Below, piece by piece: positions 45,876 to 58,800 of a stretch of DNA of 64,000 nt. Both the position numbers and the translations under genes were made by a program. Origin of the DNA: Mya arenaria. Its lineage: Eukaryota > Mollusca > Bivalvia > Myida > Myidae. The notes under the pieces were generated by a model. The model was not told the origin of the DNA and did not search any database. It saw only the letters and a list, made by a program, of their open reading frames with translations. Numbering within the stretch: the first letter of the stretch is position 1; every line of letters starts with the position of its first letter. The stretch is taken from NCBI RefSeq assembly GCF_026914265.1, contig NC_069124.1:69308402-69372401 (forward strand), given 5' to 3'.

Positions 45876-47892
45876 GTCTTGGTAATAAATATAAATTTTG
45901 GACCCATGATAGACAGAGACTTCGAATGGTCCTTTAAGATAGATTTGAGCAGTTCACGCGTCCATTAGCTGAATAATATGTGTCCAGTAATGTAGTCGAA
46001 TTGAACTGCTTGTTTTATATTTGAACATTTATTGAGTGCGACATTTATAAAATGTTGCAGATGTTAGCCCCAATAAATTGAAATCCAAATTGTACATATA
46101 GTCACTGTATACATAAAGGCAGTAGATATATCACTAAATAATGATCCTTTACAATTGTAATTGTATAACCTCAATATGAATTATTGTTTGGTGGGACGCA
46201 ATTTTGCAATCGATTGTGATTCAGATTATGTTAATAGTCAAATCGTTCTTTAAATAGTTCTGGATGCAGCAAAGTGAAGGCAATAAAAAAGAGTTCCATA
46301 CGGGTACTTGTTTATCTTTGCCCGTTGGGAAGATAAGAATTTCACGCATGGACAAATGTTTGAATCTACTTTTCTGAGGTGGCAGAAATATATATATCCG
46401 AAATCTTGGACTGGTGATAAGGCTGCAATTCTAATTTGTCCATTCAAATTATTGTGTTAAATAACGACATTCAACTTGGCTTTTATTTTTTAAAATATGA
46501 TTTATAATAACGTATATCTGTCTATAATTCATAGTGACCAAATATTATTTAGGCATCCAATGGAAGTGGTAAATATTAAGAGAAAAAATATAATGAAACG
46601 ACAACCAGTATACAAATAATAATTGTTGGACATCATTTTTACTCATTAATTATCTGTCAGGAGTACCCTTTAAAATAATACCAAAATTATATGGGATCCC
46701 CATGCATCAAAATGTAGCATTATCGCCAATGGTTTATGCATTGACAAGTTTAGCTGTGTGTGTATGTTGCCAAGTCACATCCATGTCCGACAATATTATA
46801 CATTTGAGGTACCTAACACATATTTAACAAAGAAACTTGTATTTGAAAGTCCGCAACATTGTTATTGAGAGTTGTATTAAAACAATCCTTTCGATTGATA
46901 TACATACATATTCCCATGTAAATGCAGACACATTCATTAATGAAATATAATTATTCTAAAGCTCTGTAGATAAACACATACTGAAGTGCACATTTGTTGG
47001 GTTTATATAATTATTTGCGCTTTGTTTCCTTTCAACCCTTTCAACCATTGTCAGTTCTGCCCAAGATGCCATTTCCAATGGCGCTGGTGTCACATTTTAC
47101 ATGTATAAATTGTATATTCTGTAAAACCTATAAGAACTTATGTCGTATGTGATGAAGACGTCATTTTGAATTCTTTAATGTTGATGCGATTGATTATAAA
47201 ACGCTTTGTGTAATTCTGTCGACTTATCAAAAAGGTTTATCGAACACAATTATTTCATATAAACTTTACCAAATGAAGACGACGTAGCATGTTCGACTAA
47301 CTGAGTCGATAAAAAAACAAGTCGACAGGCAGGAATAGGTTACTTTATCGACTCATTGACAATATTTTTTTGTGTTTACGTAAAACCAGATAAAAAAGAT
47401 GTACGGACGATTACATTTATACTTGTAGGAATCATCAATGCATGTCTATATTTTCCATATGTCATTATATACTGTGGATATAATTATCTTCACTTCCTTT
47501 ATAAATGGTACTAGATGTGTAGCAGTGGTGTGTAAACAATTAAGCTTATCAAAAATATGCCATTTTGAAAGCATTATCACTGTTTGTCTACATATAATCC
47601 ACGACCATTCATAAGTATATTCATTTGAATCTTTCTCTGCATATGTGACATCATATATATCTGAATCATGCTTAAGTTTCAAATATTGCGATGGAATCGT
47701 CATGACAGTGCTCTCTTGGTGTTAATGAATTTTATAATGGTTCATTGCTTTGTGATCTCTGACCCTTTTCAAATAATTTCAAGACAATATCTCAAACAAA
47801 CAAAAAATCCGAATAATGCATGCAATCAAAATTAATTTAAAGTCGGTATAAAAAACATTCATTCATAAAACATGTCATACATTGATTTAAAT
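45876..47892. other. Unique core of the foldback element
   Basis: About 2 kb, AT-rich, with open frames below 90 codons and no transposase motif. One visible stem: GAGTCGATAAA near 47304 and TTTATCGACTC near 47344. Confidence 0.7.
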
Positions 47893-49392
47893 GTGCTAAC
47901 TGCTAGCACGACTTTCACTTTTGAATGTCCAATGTCCAATGTCGTGCCAGCACAACATTCGATTTTGAATGTCCAATGTCCAATGTCGTACCAGCACAAC
48001 ATTCGATTTTGAATGTCCAATGTCCAATGTCGTGCTAGCACGACTTTCACTTTTGAATGTCCAATGACCAATGTCGTGCCAGCACAACATTCGATTTTGA
48101 ATGTCCAATGTCCAATGTCGTGCTAGCACGACTTTCACTTTTGAATGTTCAATGTCCAATGTCGTGCCAGCACAACATTCGGTTATGAATGTCCAATGTC
48201 CAATGTCGTGCCGGCACGACAATCGTTTTTGAATGTCCAATGTCCAATGTCATGCCAGCACAACATTCGATTTTGAATGTCCAATGTCCAATGTCGTGCT
48301 AGCACGACTTTCACTTTTGAATGTCCAATGTCCAATGTCGTGCCAGCACAACATTCGATTTTGAATGTCCAATGTTCAATGTCGTGCTAGCACGACTTTC
48401 ACTTTTGAATGTCCAATGTCAAATGTCGTGCCAGCACAACATTCGATTTTGAATGTCCAATGTCCAATGTCGTGCCAGCACAACATTCGATTTTGAATGT
48501 CCAATGTCCAATGTCGTGCTAGCACGACTTTCACTTTTGAATGTCCAATGTCCAATGTCGTGCCAGCACAACATTCGATTTTGAATGTCCAATGTCGTGC
48601 TAGCACGACTTTCACTTTTGAATGTCCAATGTCCAATGTCGTGCCAGCACAACATTCGATTTTGAATGTCCAATGTCCAATGTCGTGCTAGCACGACTTT
48701 CACTTTTGAATGTCCAATGTCCAATGTCGTGCCAGCACAACATTCGATTTTGAATGTCCAATGTCCAATGTCGTGCTAGCACTACTTTCACTTTTGAATG
48801 TCCAATGTCCAATGTCGTGCCAGCACGACATTCACTTTTGAATGTCCAATGTCGTGCCGGCACGACGATCGTTTTTGAATGTCCAATGTCCAATGTCGTG
48901 CCAGCACAACATTCGATTTTGAATGTCCAATGTCCAATGTCGTGCCAGCACGACTTTCCCTTTGAATGTCCAATGTCCAATGTCGTGCCAGCACAACATT
49001 CGATTTTGAATGTCCAATGTCCAATGTCGTGCTAGCACAACATTCGATTTTGAATGTCCAATGTCCAATGTCGTGCCAGCACAACATTCGATTTTGAATG
49101 TCCAATGTCCAATGTCGTGCCAGGACAACATTCGATTTTGAATGTCCAATGTCGTGCTAGAACGACATTCACTTTTGAATGTCCAATGTCGTGCCAGCAC
49201 AACATTCGATTTTGAATGTCCAATGTCCAATGTCATGCTAGCACGACTTTCACTTTTGAATGTCCAATGTCCAATGTCGTGCCAGCACAACAATCGATTT
49301 TGAATGTCCAATGTCCAATGTCGTGCCAGCACAACATTCGATTTTGAATGTCCAATGTCCAATGTCGTATGTTTAGCTAACTTCACACAGCT
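47893..49392 (-). repeat. Right arm of the foldback element, about 34 units of 44 bp
   Basis: The same A and B units as the left arm but in reverse complement, and about 0.3 kb longer. It ends TTAGCTAACTTCACACAGCT. Confidence 0.95.
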
Positions 49393-49401
49393 TGTTTACA
49401 T
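49393..49401 (+). repeat. Target-site duplication of the foldback element, right copy
   Basis: TGTTTACAT immediately right of the inverted terminus, identical to 44684-44692. Confidence 0.9.
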
Positions 49402-50215
49402 GCATTTTCTTCTAAAACAACGACATATTAACTGTTTGAATGCACAAATTAACACTTTAAAGCTATTAGCGATAATCAACATATTTTTTCAAAAAAGTCG
49501 ATTAAGCAGTCAGCTAATTCAAAGCATTAAACATGACTGATCTTCTAAAACAATGATATATTTACTGTTTTTATGCACAAATAATCACCCTGAAGCGTTT
49601 TTCAACTTTTTTTCAAATAAATCGATCGAGCACTTCAGCGGCCTAACGGCGTGAAGTTAGCGGCCTGGCGGCCTCGCGGCCTAGCGGCCTAGCGGTCTTA
49701 AATGGTTTCCTATTTCAAAGCATGTATACATGCATTTTCTTCTAAAACAATGACATATTAACTGTTTGAATGCACAAATTAACACTTTGAAGCTATAAGC
49801 GATAATCAACATATTTTTTTTTAAAAAGTCGATTAAGCAGTCAGCTATTTCAGAGCATTAAACATGCTCTTCTAAAACAATGATATATTTACTGTTTTTA
49901 TGCCCAAATAATAACTCTGAAGCGTTTTTCAACTTTTTTCAAAAAAGTCGATCGAACACTTCAGCGGCCTAGCGGCCTAATGGCGTGAAGTTAGCAGCCT
50001 AGCGGCCTAGCGGCCTAAAATGGTATCCTATTTCAAAGCATGTATACATGCATTTTCTTCTAAAACAATGACATATTAACTGTTTTTATGCACAAATTAA
50101 CACATTGAAACGATTATCAACATTTTTGTTTTCAAAAACGTCGATAAAGCAGTCAGCTATTTCAAAGCATTAAACATGCCGGTTCTTCTGAAACAATGAT
50201 GTATTTACTGTTAAA
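49402..50215 (+). repeat. Satellite units of about 330 bp, right of the foldback element
   Basis: About two and a half further units in direct orientation with the left one, starting with the rest of the interrupted unit. The GGCCTAGCGGC block varies in copy number (extended at 49640-49700). Intact versions of the insertion site (TGTATACAT in CAAAGCATGTATACATGC) occur at 49723-49731 and 50041-50049, and at 44391-44399 on the left. Confidence 0.85.
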
Positions 50216-52894
50216 CACTTGTGAGCTGCTGCATTTCTAATAAGAACTGAGAGAAATGTTTCAGCTGTATTTGTTTCCATTTGATAAGGTGGGCACATCA
50301 TCAACTATTAACCGTTTAAAAGTTAACAACAATGTCGCACATAACGTTGTTAACATTAACCAAGTTTTGATCAAAATGGCTTTTAAACTTTCAAATGCAT
50401 GTAATTAGAAGCTATCGCACTTTTATTTTATTTGATACTTTGGAAGTCATCAATATTAGTCGCTTTCTTGATTCTGATCTTTTTAGGATGAAACTTTCAT
50501 CAATACGTACAGTTTCAATGTTTTCTGACATTATGCTAATTTGTTGAAAGACACACATAATTCCTTATTTCTTTCTCGAAATGACCCCGACACAATATCG
50601 GCAAGAGTGGTATTAAATACAAATATATTTATCAACTGTTAGTAATATGAGCTTCATCATTATTTTTTAACGTACTTTTCATCACAAATTATTGGCATTT
50701 TATAAAAAAATATTCCTTTTTCTCAAATGCCATAAAAGCGTGTCTAAAAAAAAAACCAGGTGCAAATTTTCCAACGTTGGGCAGACTCGAGAAGGAAGTT
50801 TACATGAAGATTATACTATGTATCGCTTTCGTGCTTTATTACTGGCGTGCGCTTTTTCTTAACTTAAATAACAATAGTTTCAGTAAAATGAGCAATTACA
50901 TGCAGTTTTCCTTATTTTTTAATTGTAATCAGTGACTGCCTATTTTTGCAGTTGTCTCCCATTTTTACCACCAAAGAAAATATAAAAAATATTTAAGAAC
51001 ATAAATTAAAGTGACTCATTCACAATTTTACAATGGCAACGAGTTTGTTGTTGTTATTGTGTTGAAATAGATTTGTCTAACTGACTTATATGAACAAACA
51101 CCAGATACTCACTTTAAGATAAGTTTGTTAATACATGTACAAGCCTTACTTTTCCAATTTTTAGACTATCGCGCAGGGGTCTTAAGAACGCAAAATCCAA
51201 AGAACTACTTCTTTTCATGTCGTTTTAACTTTTTTTGTCTCAATGCGCTCTATGTTTAGCAGAATGACGACGAAATCATAAAAAGAAATTAGTTGTATTG
51301 TGGTCCGAGTACGAGTTCTTGCTTGTTCGGCTATTCCCGTGCTGTATTTCTGTATCCCGGCGTTTTATTTTTAGCAGAGTATAACTATTTTTAGATCGTT
51401 ATATTTATCAGATTAATGTGGGTCAAAATAATGGAGGCTCTGGTAGGAAGGTAATATACTGATATTCACTCTGAGTTTAGCCCATGATGTTCAAGAAATT
51501 ATTACCGACCGCAAGTGTCCCATCGCCTGCAGGCTTTGTTATTATAACCTGGTGTGACCATGAAACACGCTTATTTGTAATGGTGTATTTTTGATATTAC
51601 TTTTATGAGATAAGAAACAAAAATGATTGATTGAAAGTCAAAATAGATGTAACTCAGGTTTCGCGTTGCTAATGCTTTAAATACTATGATTTGCCTGCTA
51701 TACAATAACAAAATACAATTCCTTCTATGATTTTGCATTCTATTCTACTTTTCTAATAAGATGTTTTCATTTTATGCGTAAAAGCTTCATTCCGGTGTAT
51801 TCTTGGCATAGTTTTGTACATTAGGCTTTCACTTTATTCTAACACACATGCCCTGATACGACAGTGAGTCATGCATACGTTTGATGAAGCAAAGTAGTTC
51901 GGATTTAACCTGTAAGACATCCAAAGACTGCGAAGCATTCATAACAACACTAGTTAGTATTATTTCTACACAGATACTTACATAAAACATAAATAACATT
52001 TATTTATCAATAGAACTTGAAAAAGCACAATCATATTCCCATTCTTAGAACAGACAATTTCCGATAATCTAAAAATAGTTTCAGCTACATTAACTGACCG
52101 ATTTTTTAAAAATAGTTTCTACATACATTAACTGACCACATGTTTGTCCTCACCGCTGGAAAACGACCATCTGATAAGCTCTGCAGTTTGATTATTACTA
52201 AAGTTGCTCGTAAAAATAAAATCATTTTCCTTAAACAATTAAAACGCGTATGTTCATAAAACTTGCTTATGTATGATATTTAGTCAAAGCACCGAAAAAC
52301 GTTTAGAAGCGATTGAAAGGGGCATGCAATGTAACTTTAAATACACGGGGATACGTCGACCGAAGTGATAAGTTGTGCATTTGGAATTGTATTATTGCTG
52401 AAGTTGTTTGTAAAAAAAAAGATTTTCCTTAAACAAAACGTGTATGTTCATAAAAGGAAATGATATATATGATGTATTGTATTTTCCTATCGTATGGTAT
52501 CTAATCAATGCAACGAACAACCTATAGAAACGCCGCAAGTAAATCGCGTATAAATTTTATTTAGCAGTTAATCTTTATGACTACTCGTGGGAATCTTAAT
52601 GATGTTTGCAATAAATCATTTCACTTGCAATCAATTTAAACTTAGATCAATAAATACAATTCTAAAACAATACATTTAATTAATTATATAATTCAAAAAT
52701 TTACGAAGTACTTCAAGTGGTGAACCGGCATACATCCGAGGTTGTTTTCGATAATAATGGCCGAGGAGCTCCGAATGATGATATCATTGAAACAAGCATT
52801 ATATTCACTTTACACAAGAACATTGGGATGCATGACCGTATACAACGTAAACGATTTACAATCTTCTACATGTCTTTCTCTGTTTTGTTCACAG
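50216..52894. other. Non-coding stretch upstream of the recognised TRPM exons
   Basis: The N-terminal exons of the channel must lie here or further left. I could not identify them. One weak candidate is ATGGAGGCTCTG|GTAGGA at 51432-51443, phase-compatible with the exon at 52895 but supported by nothing else. At 52741-52775 there is a diverged copy of the TGGCCGA motif seen near 30500. Confidence 0.35.
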
Positions 52895-55800
52895 TTTTGC
52901 CGGGTGAGTGATGCCACGCAGGTGGAGGATGTGCTCCGGGAATGGGGCCTTGGGACGGGCCTTACCACCAGTCTCCTCATCTCCGTCACCGGAGACAGCA
53001 CGAGCCTCCCTTCTGACGTCACCATACGCGCCGGCCGCGGTCTCATTGGCGTCATCAGAACAACAGGTAAACAAGGGTAGCACACTTTCATTGGTTTGTT
53101 TGTCCCAGTGAAGTATATGTCCTATCATTATGACGCATTTGTGCAGCGAGAATTTTATCTTACAATGCTCTGCATTCGCATGCAATGAATTTTAATCGCA
53201 GTAGATGTTACATTATACTTTAAGTAGTAAAGACTGCTTTATACATATTTAAGTGCTAAATGATTTATTTTGTAAATAACAGGATCTAAATATGAACGAA
53301 CAAAGCATTTATAACAAACTGTAATTGTATACCAAAGCGGGACACCTTTAAAAGGTTGGCAACATTCCCTCTAAACAGGAGCGTGGGTTGTGGCGGACGC
53401 ACATTGTGGCGCTATGGAGGTTGTTGGAGACACCGTCCGTCGTGTGGAGGCTTCCTCGGACTTCCGGCCGATCGTCATTGGTGTTTCTGATTGGTCAAGG
53501 ATAAAGGACAAGCTGAAAACTCCATCCCAACACCGAAATGTACATTTAATTTTTATGTAAAAATGTACCAGCACTGTAGAACCAAGTTGTGTGTTTAAAC
53601 AATGTTTTTTAATCAATCATGATCATGGTGCGTAAACCTGATCTAGCTTCATGTGAAATTCACATGTTAACTCGACTTCTCGAAGAATAAGGAGGCTCTA
53701 CTACTCGCTCCGGTGTCGGCGTCTGCGTCGGCGTCCAGTTAAAGTTTATGGCAATTGGCTTTTTTCACTCTAAAACCCTGCATTCAATTTATTTAATACT
53801 TCACACAGTTCTTTGGGACCATCACAAAGAGGTTACATACCTCCATAATTATCTTGAATACAAATTATGTTCCCTGTTTGACTTATGACTTAGGTTAAAG
53901 TTTTAGGACACATTGTGTCCGGTTTAAGGTTTAGGGCAAGTTGGGATTTTCACTAAGTTCTTCTTTACCTTTCATTTAGTTTACTTAAAATGCCACACTC
54001 CATATGAACCCTCAAAACAAATTATGGCTTTTTATTATTATTTTTTTACTCCTTTTGACTGGAACATTTTAACCAAGTTTTCACAAAGTGAAACCTGGTT
54101 TTTAGAATGACGTTAGCCGAAGTCCAATCTCATTAAAATCATATCGTGACGTTCACTTCATTTCATTACGTTATGTACATGGCGTAACGTCGTGAAGCGT
54201 GTATTGGGGATCTGATTTTAATGAGATTGGCCGAAGTCTGACGTTAACCTATGCTATCGAATAATTTGAGGTTTAACATAAGGTGACAAAACATGGTATA
54301 TATGAAGAGTTTATGGAGACCTTTCATATGATCGCCTTTGGGACCTCTAGGGTAAAAAAAGATCGCTGTTACTTGAAATAGAAAAATGGTTGGTACCGAA
54401 TACTTTAAGTTAGAATTGACATATACATTTGGTGGGTAGGAAGTTTTTATGGAGATCTTTTATGGAATTGTGCTTGGGGCTCCGAGAGTCATGGTCATGG
54501 TCAAGGTCACTTTTACTAAAAAAGAAAAATGTATAAAACTGAATGGCTTTAGTTAGGGTAGACATATTGCGACCAAACTTGGAAAATAGGAAGAATTTGA
54601 TTGCGTTAGGGGCCCCTAGGGTAAAGTTCAAGGTAACTGTTACTAAAATGTAGTTAGGTTTGGTATTGAATAACTTAAGTTATGGTTGACATATTGTGAC
54701 CAAACTTGGTATGAAGGAAGATTTTATGGAGGACTTGGGATTGTTTTTGGGGCCCATAGGTTCAAGGTCAAGGTCACTGCTAATAAAAATAGAACCCCTC
54801 CAGTTAAAAACTGAATCTCACAACGAAGGCTGAAAATCTTATGTCAACCATTGAAAGCCTGGTTTCCATTGCAGCGTTTCTTGCTTATTTGTTTATTATT
54901 GCCTCTGACGTATAACATCATTAATTGTGTTCATTTTTAAGACGAAGCGGTGTATAGTCGAACGCGCTGCGCTGTCTAACGACTGCTCTTGATTAACCAC
55001 TTGGTTTTATAGAGATTTTCCCACCATAAATAACATTTTCATTAAATGTTCTTTTGAGATATCAATACATTTTTTTTCAGAACTGACAGACCAAACATAT
55101 TTAATCTTCTTGGTGATATCTTAGTTATGATACTGAAAATAAGGCACAAGTTGTGTCGCCTTAATAACATTGGCGATGCATAGGATTACTTTGTCCGGTA
55201 TCGTCGTTGTCCACATTGTCGTCCACGTCGTCCGTGTTACGCGTCACACCCGTTTCCGATCGGCTAACGATGTGCTGTAGAGTCTTTAACTTGGTATTAC
55301 AGAGGTATTGGTCATATTGATTTTAGGTCGAAAGGTCAGAAATAGGTTGACCTTTTCCTTAAAAATAATGGGCGCTACTGAGAGGCGACAGATCCGATTC
55401 GCATGATTATTCTCCTCTAAAATATATATATAATAAATCAACGTAACTTACATGTTGATGGTTGAATAAAATTCCCTGTTAAAATCAATATTTTGCTAAA
55501 AAAATGTTACGTTCATTTGGGTGTTTTATCTGTTGTGTGTTCTGTAAATTTTCACTGAAGTAGTGAGCGATACAAACAAAGCAATTGCATTAGTGATTTC
55601 GCATTGAACAAATTAATGGAGACTACTACTACTATTATAGTTTTATATGTGTATACCTCTTTCATAAGATCTTCCATACCCATATACCAGGGTATTTACA
55701 CACTAGAAAGCGTGTACCGCGGCCATGTGTCGGCCAGTCCAGACTACCAAAGCTATCAGAGCTTGAAGCGAGCCCAGAGCGAGGACGGAAAGTCGATTGG

Positions 55801-58800
55801 CGACACCGTGGACCCATGGGACCAGCTGGACACCTGCTTCACCCACTTCCTGTTCCTGGACGTCGGCAAAGAGAAGGAGCGACAGAAAGTCCGCGCGAGT
55901 ATAGATAGCTGTATAGCCACAGGACGATTCGGGAAATCGGAGGAGACCAGTAATGCATTGTATTTAAAATATTGTTTTTATAAAAAATGCGAAAAATGGC
56001 ATTTTTGGTATGAACGAACGCGCAGGCCCCATATAATGTTTAAACATAACTAAGTAGTATTTTCTCACTTCTGTTCATTACTCAGATGTTCCTGTGGTTC
56101 TCACAGTGTTCGGGGCACAGGAGCGCTCAAAGGCCGCTATCAGACTGGCTGCCAAAAACGGCCACTCCGTTCTCGTTATAGACAGCCAACACGATGGGTA
56201 TAAATATATTCAACTGTCTTGTTTCAACTATCGACCATGTCTGCTTTGTTTTTCTACAAAAGAGTGATTATTCAGAATAGAAAATAGCCAAGTTTTCTTT
56301 TAATTTACCTTGTATTAGTTATTATATTTATAACTGTTACAGTATTCATACACCGAAATAGTTCATACAATACTTGTGGCTTCGAAATAGGTATGAAGTT
56401 AGATCTTATGTAGGGCGGAGCGATAGAAGGGAGCCATTAAGATTCTACCTCATATGTTCTCAATTTCTGTATTTTTCAGCAGGCGGGGAATCAAATTATG
56501 ACGTCATAAGCTGTAAACCTACAAAGTTTTCGATTAAGCGTGGTATTAAAGGCAAGCTGGTCAGCCTTTTTATTGGCTGGAAATGTAGGTTATATAATCT
56601 TATTTATAATAAGAACAATCATGATAGTCTTGCTCATAGGCAGGTATTACGTACAGACGATGGTAAGCCGTGTCCGGTGAAAGTCTTCAGCGGCGGCACG
56701 GCGGAAGTCTTCGCCCAGACCCTCATGAACGCTGTCATTTCCGGTCAGTTTTGCATTTTGACTTCGGTAGAACCCATGTCTTATGATATAATTGCTTAAA
56801 ATAATTTGAGCATTAAAGGCAGCCGAGCGCAAATGCTTCTATAGACCCAATACAATACACATTCGTGAAACACTTGCTGTTCTGTAAATATTATTAAATA
56901 ATTCATGCTAATGTTGAAAGAAATGAGACTCACCGTGAACAGTTTTATGTCCAGTTCTATTTTTTGAATGGAAATACTAAACTGTATGCACTGCCACTGA
57001 TACCAAATATATAAAAAAACATCATTTTTATCATAACCCCCTTTTCCTAACTTAATGAGTCGGTGAAATTTGCTTCATTCAGATTTAATTTATCTTTGTG
57101 ATAGTTATACCGTTTCTTTCTCATTAGATTTTTATTATAATATATCTTTAATGAACTTAGGTGCCTTTAAAGGAAGATGATTCATTCATGTATTCGTTTG
57201 AGTAAATTTCCACTGAAAACGGTTTTCTTCTAGCAAACGTGGCGGTGTCGGAGTGCCTGCGGCTGGCCATCGTGTGGAAGATGCCGGAACATAGCATCCT
57301 CGCGCTCCTCGAAAAGGACCGGAAGTGGCAAGTTGGTAATCTTTATGCACTCAACCACCTTTAAACGGTTTTGCTGTATTTACGCGATGCTTTAAATGGT
57401 AGAGTCTCGGACTTTTAAACGCAGTTAAAATTTACAACTACAACCACGGCGAGCTCCATGTACGCTTCGTTTGAAAAGAATATTGAACTACATATATGCG
57501 ATTTTGTTTTATGAAGGTAACTTGAAGACAGTATGTTCATAATGCTTAAATCTGATGTCACAGATTGCGATGTTATTATCCAGGATGACGAGCAGACTTA
57601 CCGGAACAAGATATTTGCGCTCGCACTGGAGCGAGACATAGAAGGGACGGCGCGGCTGCTGCTGGAGCACGGGGTACACGTGGCCGACTTTTGCACAGAG
57701 TTCCTACACGTGCTCTTTCAGGAGGTGGGCTTTATTTGTGATGCATGAACTATAGCATTTACAAAAGTGTACATAAGTGCTACACAATCTGAGTGAGTGG
57801 ACACTTGATGCAATGACGTTCCTACTGTCAGTGTTTACATAATATTTACTAGTAGTAAGACATGTACACACTTTTGGCATATTTCTTCTGATAAATGTTT
57901 GAATTTTTAATCGATTTCAGACTTGCCTAAAAAAGAATGAAACGGTGAAAGATATCAGAGACGTTGAAAGACTCATCTATCAGCGTGCCCGCGTGAAACT
58001 GAAACTGACTGTCACGGATGAGTCGGGAAAAGGTATCAACAGTTTCTTGCGAAGCTTTCGGTGGACTCAAGACTAAACTTAATGATTTAAAATAGACGAT
58101 GCATATTACATTGGTGAAAATAAGAACCAACACAATGGAAAGTAATATAAACCCTTTTACATTTGAAGCATCTATGCCTTTAACCAAACTTTTTGATAAG
58201 CAAATATTTAACGTGGTTGTATATTCCTCTATGACGGGCATGTCACATGAATTTTCTTCTATTCCAGCGGTTGTCCCGGGCGATCAGACGGCATACCTGG
58301 GACTGTTTGTGTGGGCTCTGTTCGCACATATGCACGAAGTAGCCACGTTCTTTTGGGGACAGTTAAATGTATTAACGTCAATGAATTAGCAAGAACTCAA
58401 GCAAAACTAACACAATTATACATTACGTTCTCAGAATTTCGTAGATGACCCACAATAATAGATTGCATCAAATATGCGGAGTTCTTTTCCCTAAAAAATA
58501 AATCTTCTAACGGTCATAATCTAAACTTCAGAACAAGATGGCGGCTGCCCTTTTGGGACACCAGTGCCTGCAGTGGCTGAAGCATCACTCGGAGAGCGAA
58601 GAGGGACGAGAGGTCGTAAGGGACCTCATGGCGTAAATATATCACAAAACTGATTAGAATGATCCATTGAAATAGCATTACATCGGCAGTTTTCAGCATA
58701 CTGCTTTAAAACTTATATTCTGCTACGCTTCTCTATTAATAAATTATGTCCTCATGTTTTAAAGATGTATACACAACAACGGGACTAGCTGCTAAAATAC

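Larger units (their letters stand above)
44693..49392. mobile_element. Foldback transposon, 4,700 bp, arms of 44-bp repeats
   Basis: The outer 68 bp of both ends are perfect inverted repeats starting AGCTGTGTGAAGTTAGCTAA. The left arm runs to about 45875 and the right arm from about 47893. The arms consist of tandem 44-bp units in opposite orientation, around a unique core of about 2 kb. A perfect 9-bp duplication TGTTTACAT flanks the element. Joining the flanks across one copy gives the uninterrupted satellite sequence present at 49711-49745 and 50031-50063. Long inverted arms made of tandem repeats plus a 9-bp duplication are the marks of foldback elements; Mutator-type elements also make 8-9-bp duplications. 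No transposase is encoded, so it is non-autonomous. Confidence 0.92.

Noticed and set aside
44663..49386. Open frames of 60-184 codons reading TLDIGHSKSNVVLARHW
   Set aside because: They are translations of the 44-bp foldback repeat in several frames and both strands, with no independent coding evidence.
55604..55690. Upstream ATG of the frame containing TRPM exon 3
   Set aside because: This part precedes a good acceptor (ATACCAG) and does not resemble TRPM. The exon starts at 55691.
56374..56643. Coding extension upstream of TRPM exon 5
   Set aside because: Open by chance. The text has no TRPM similarity and candidate acceptors inside it give the wrong phase.
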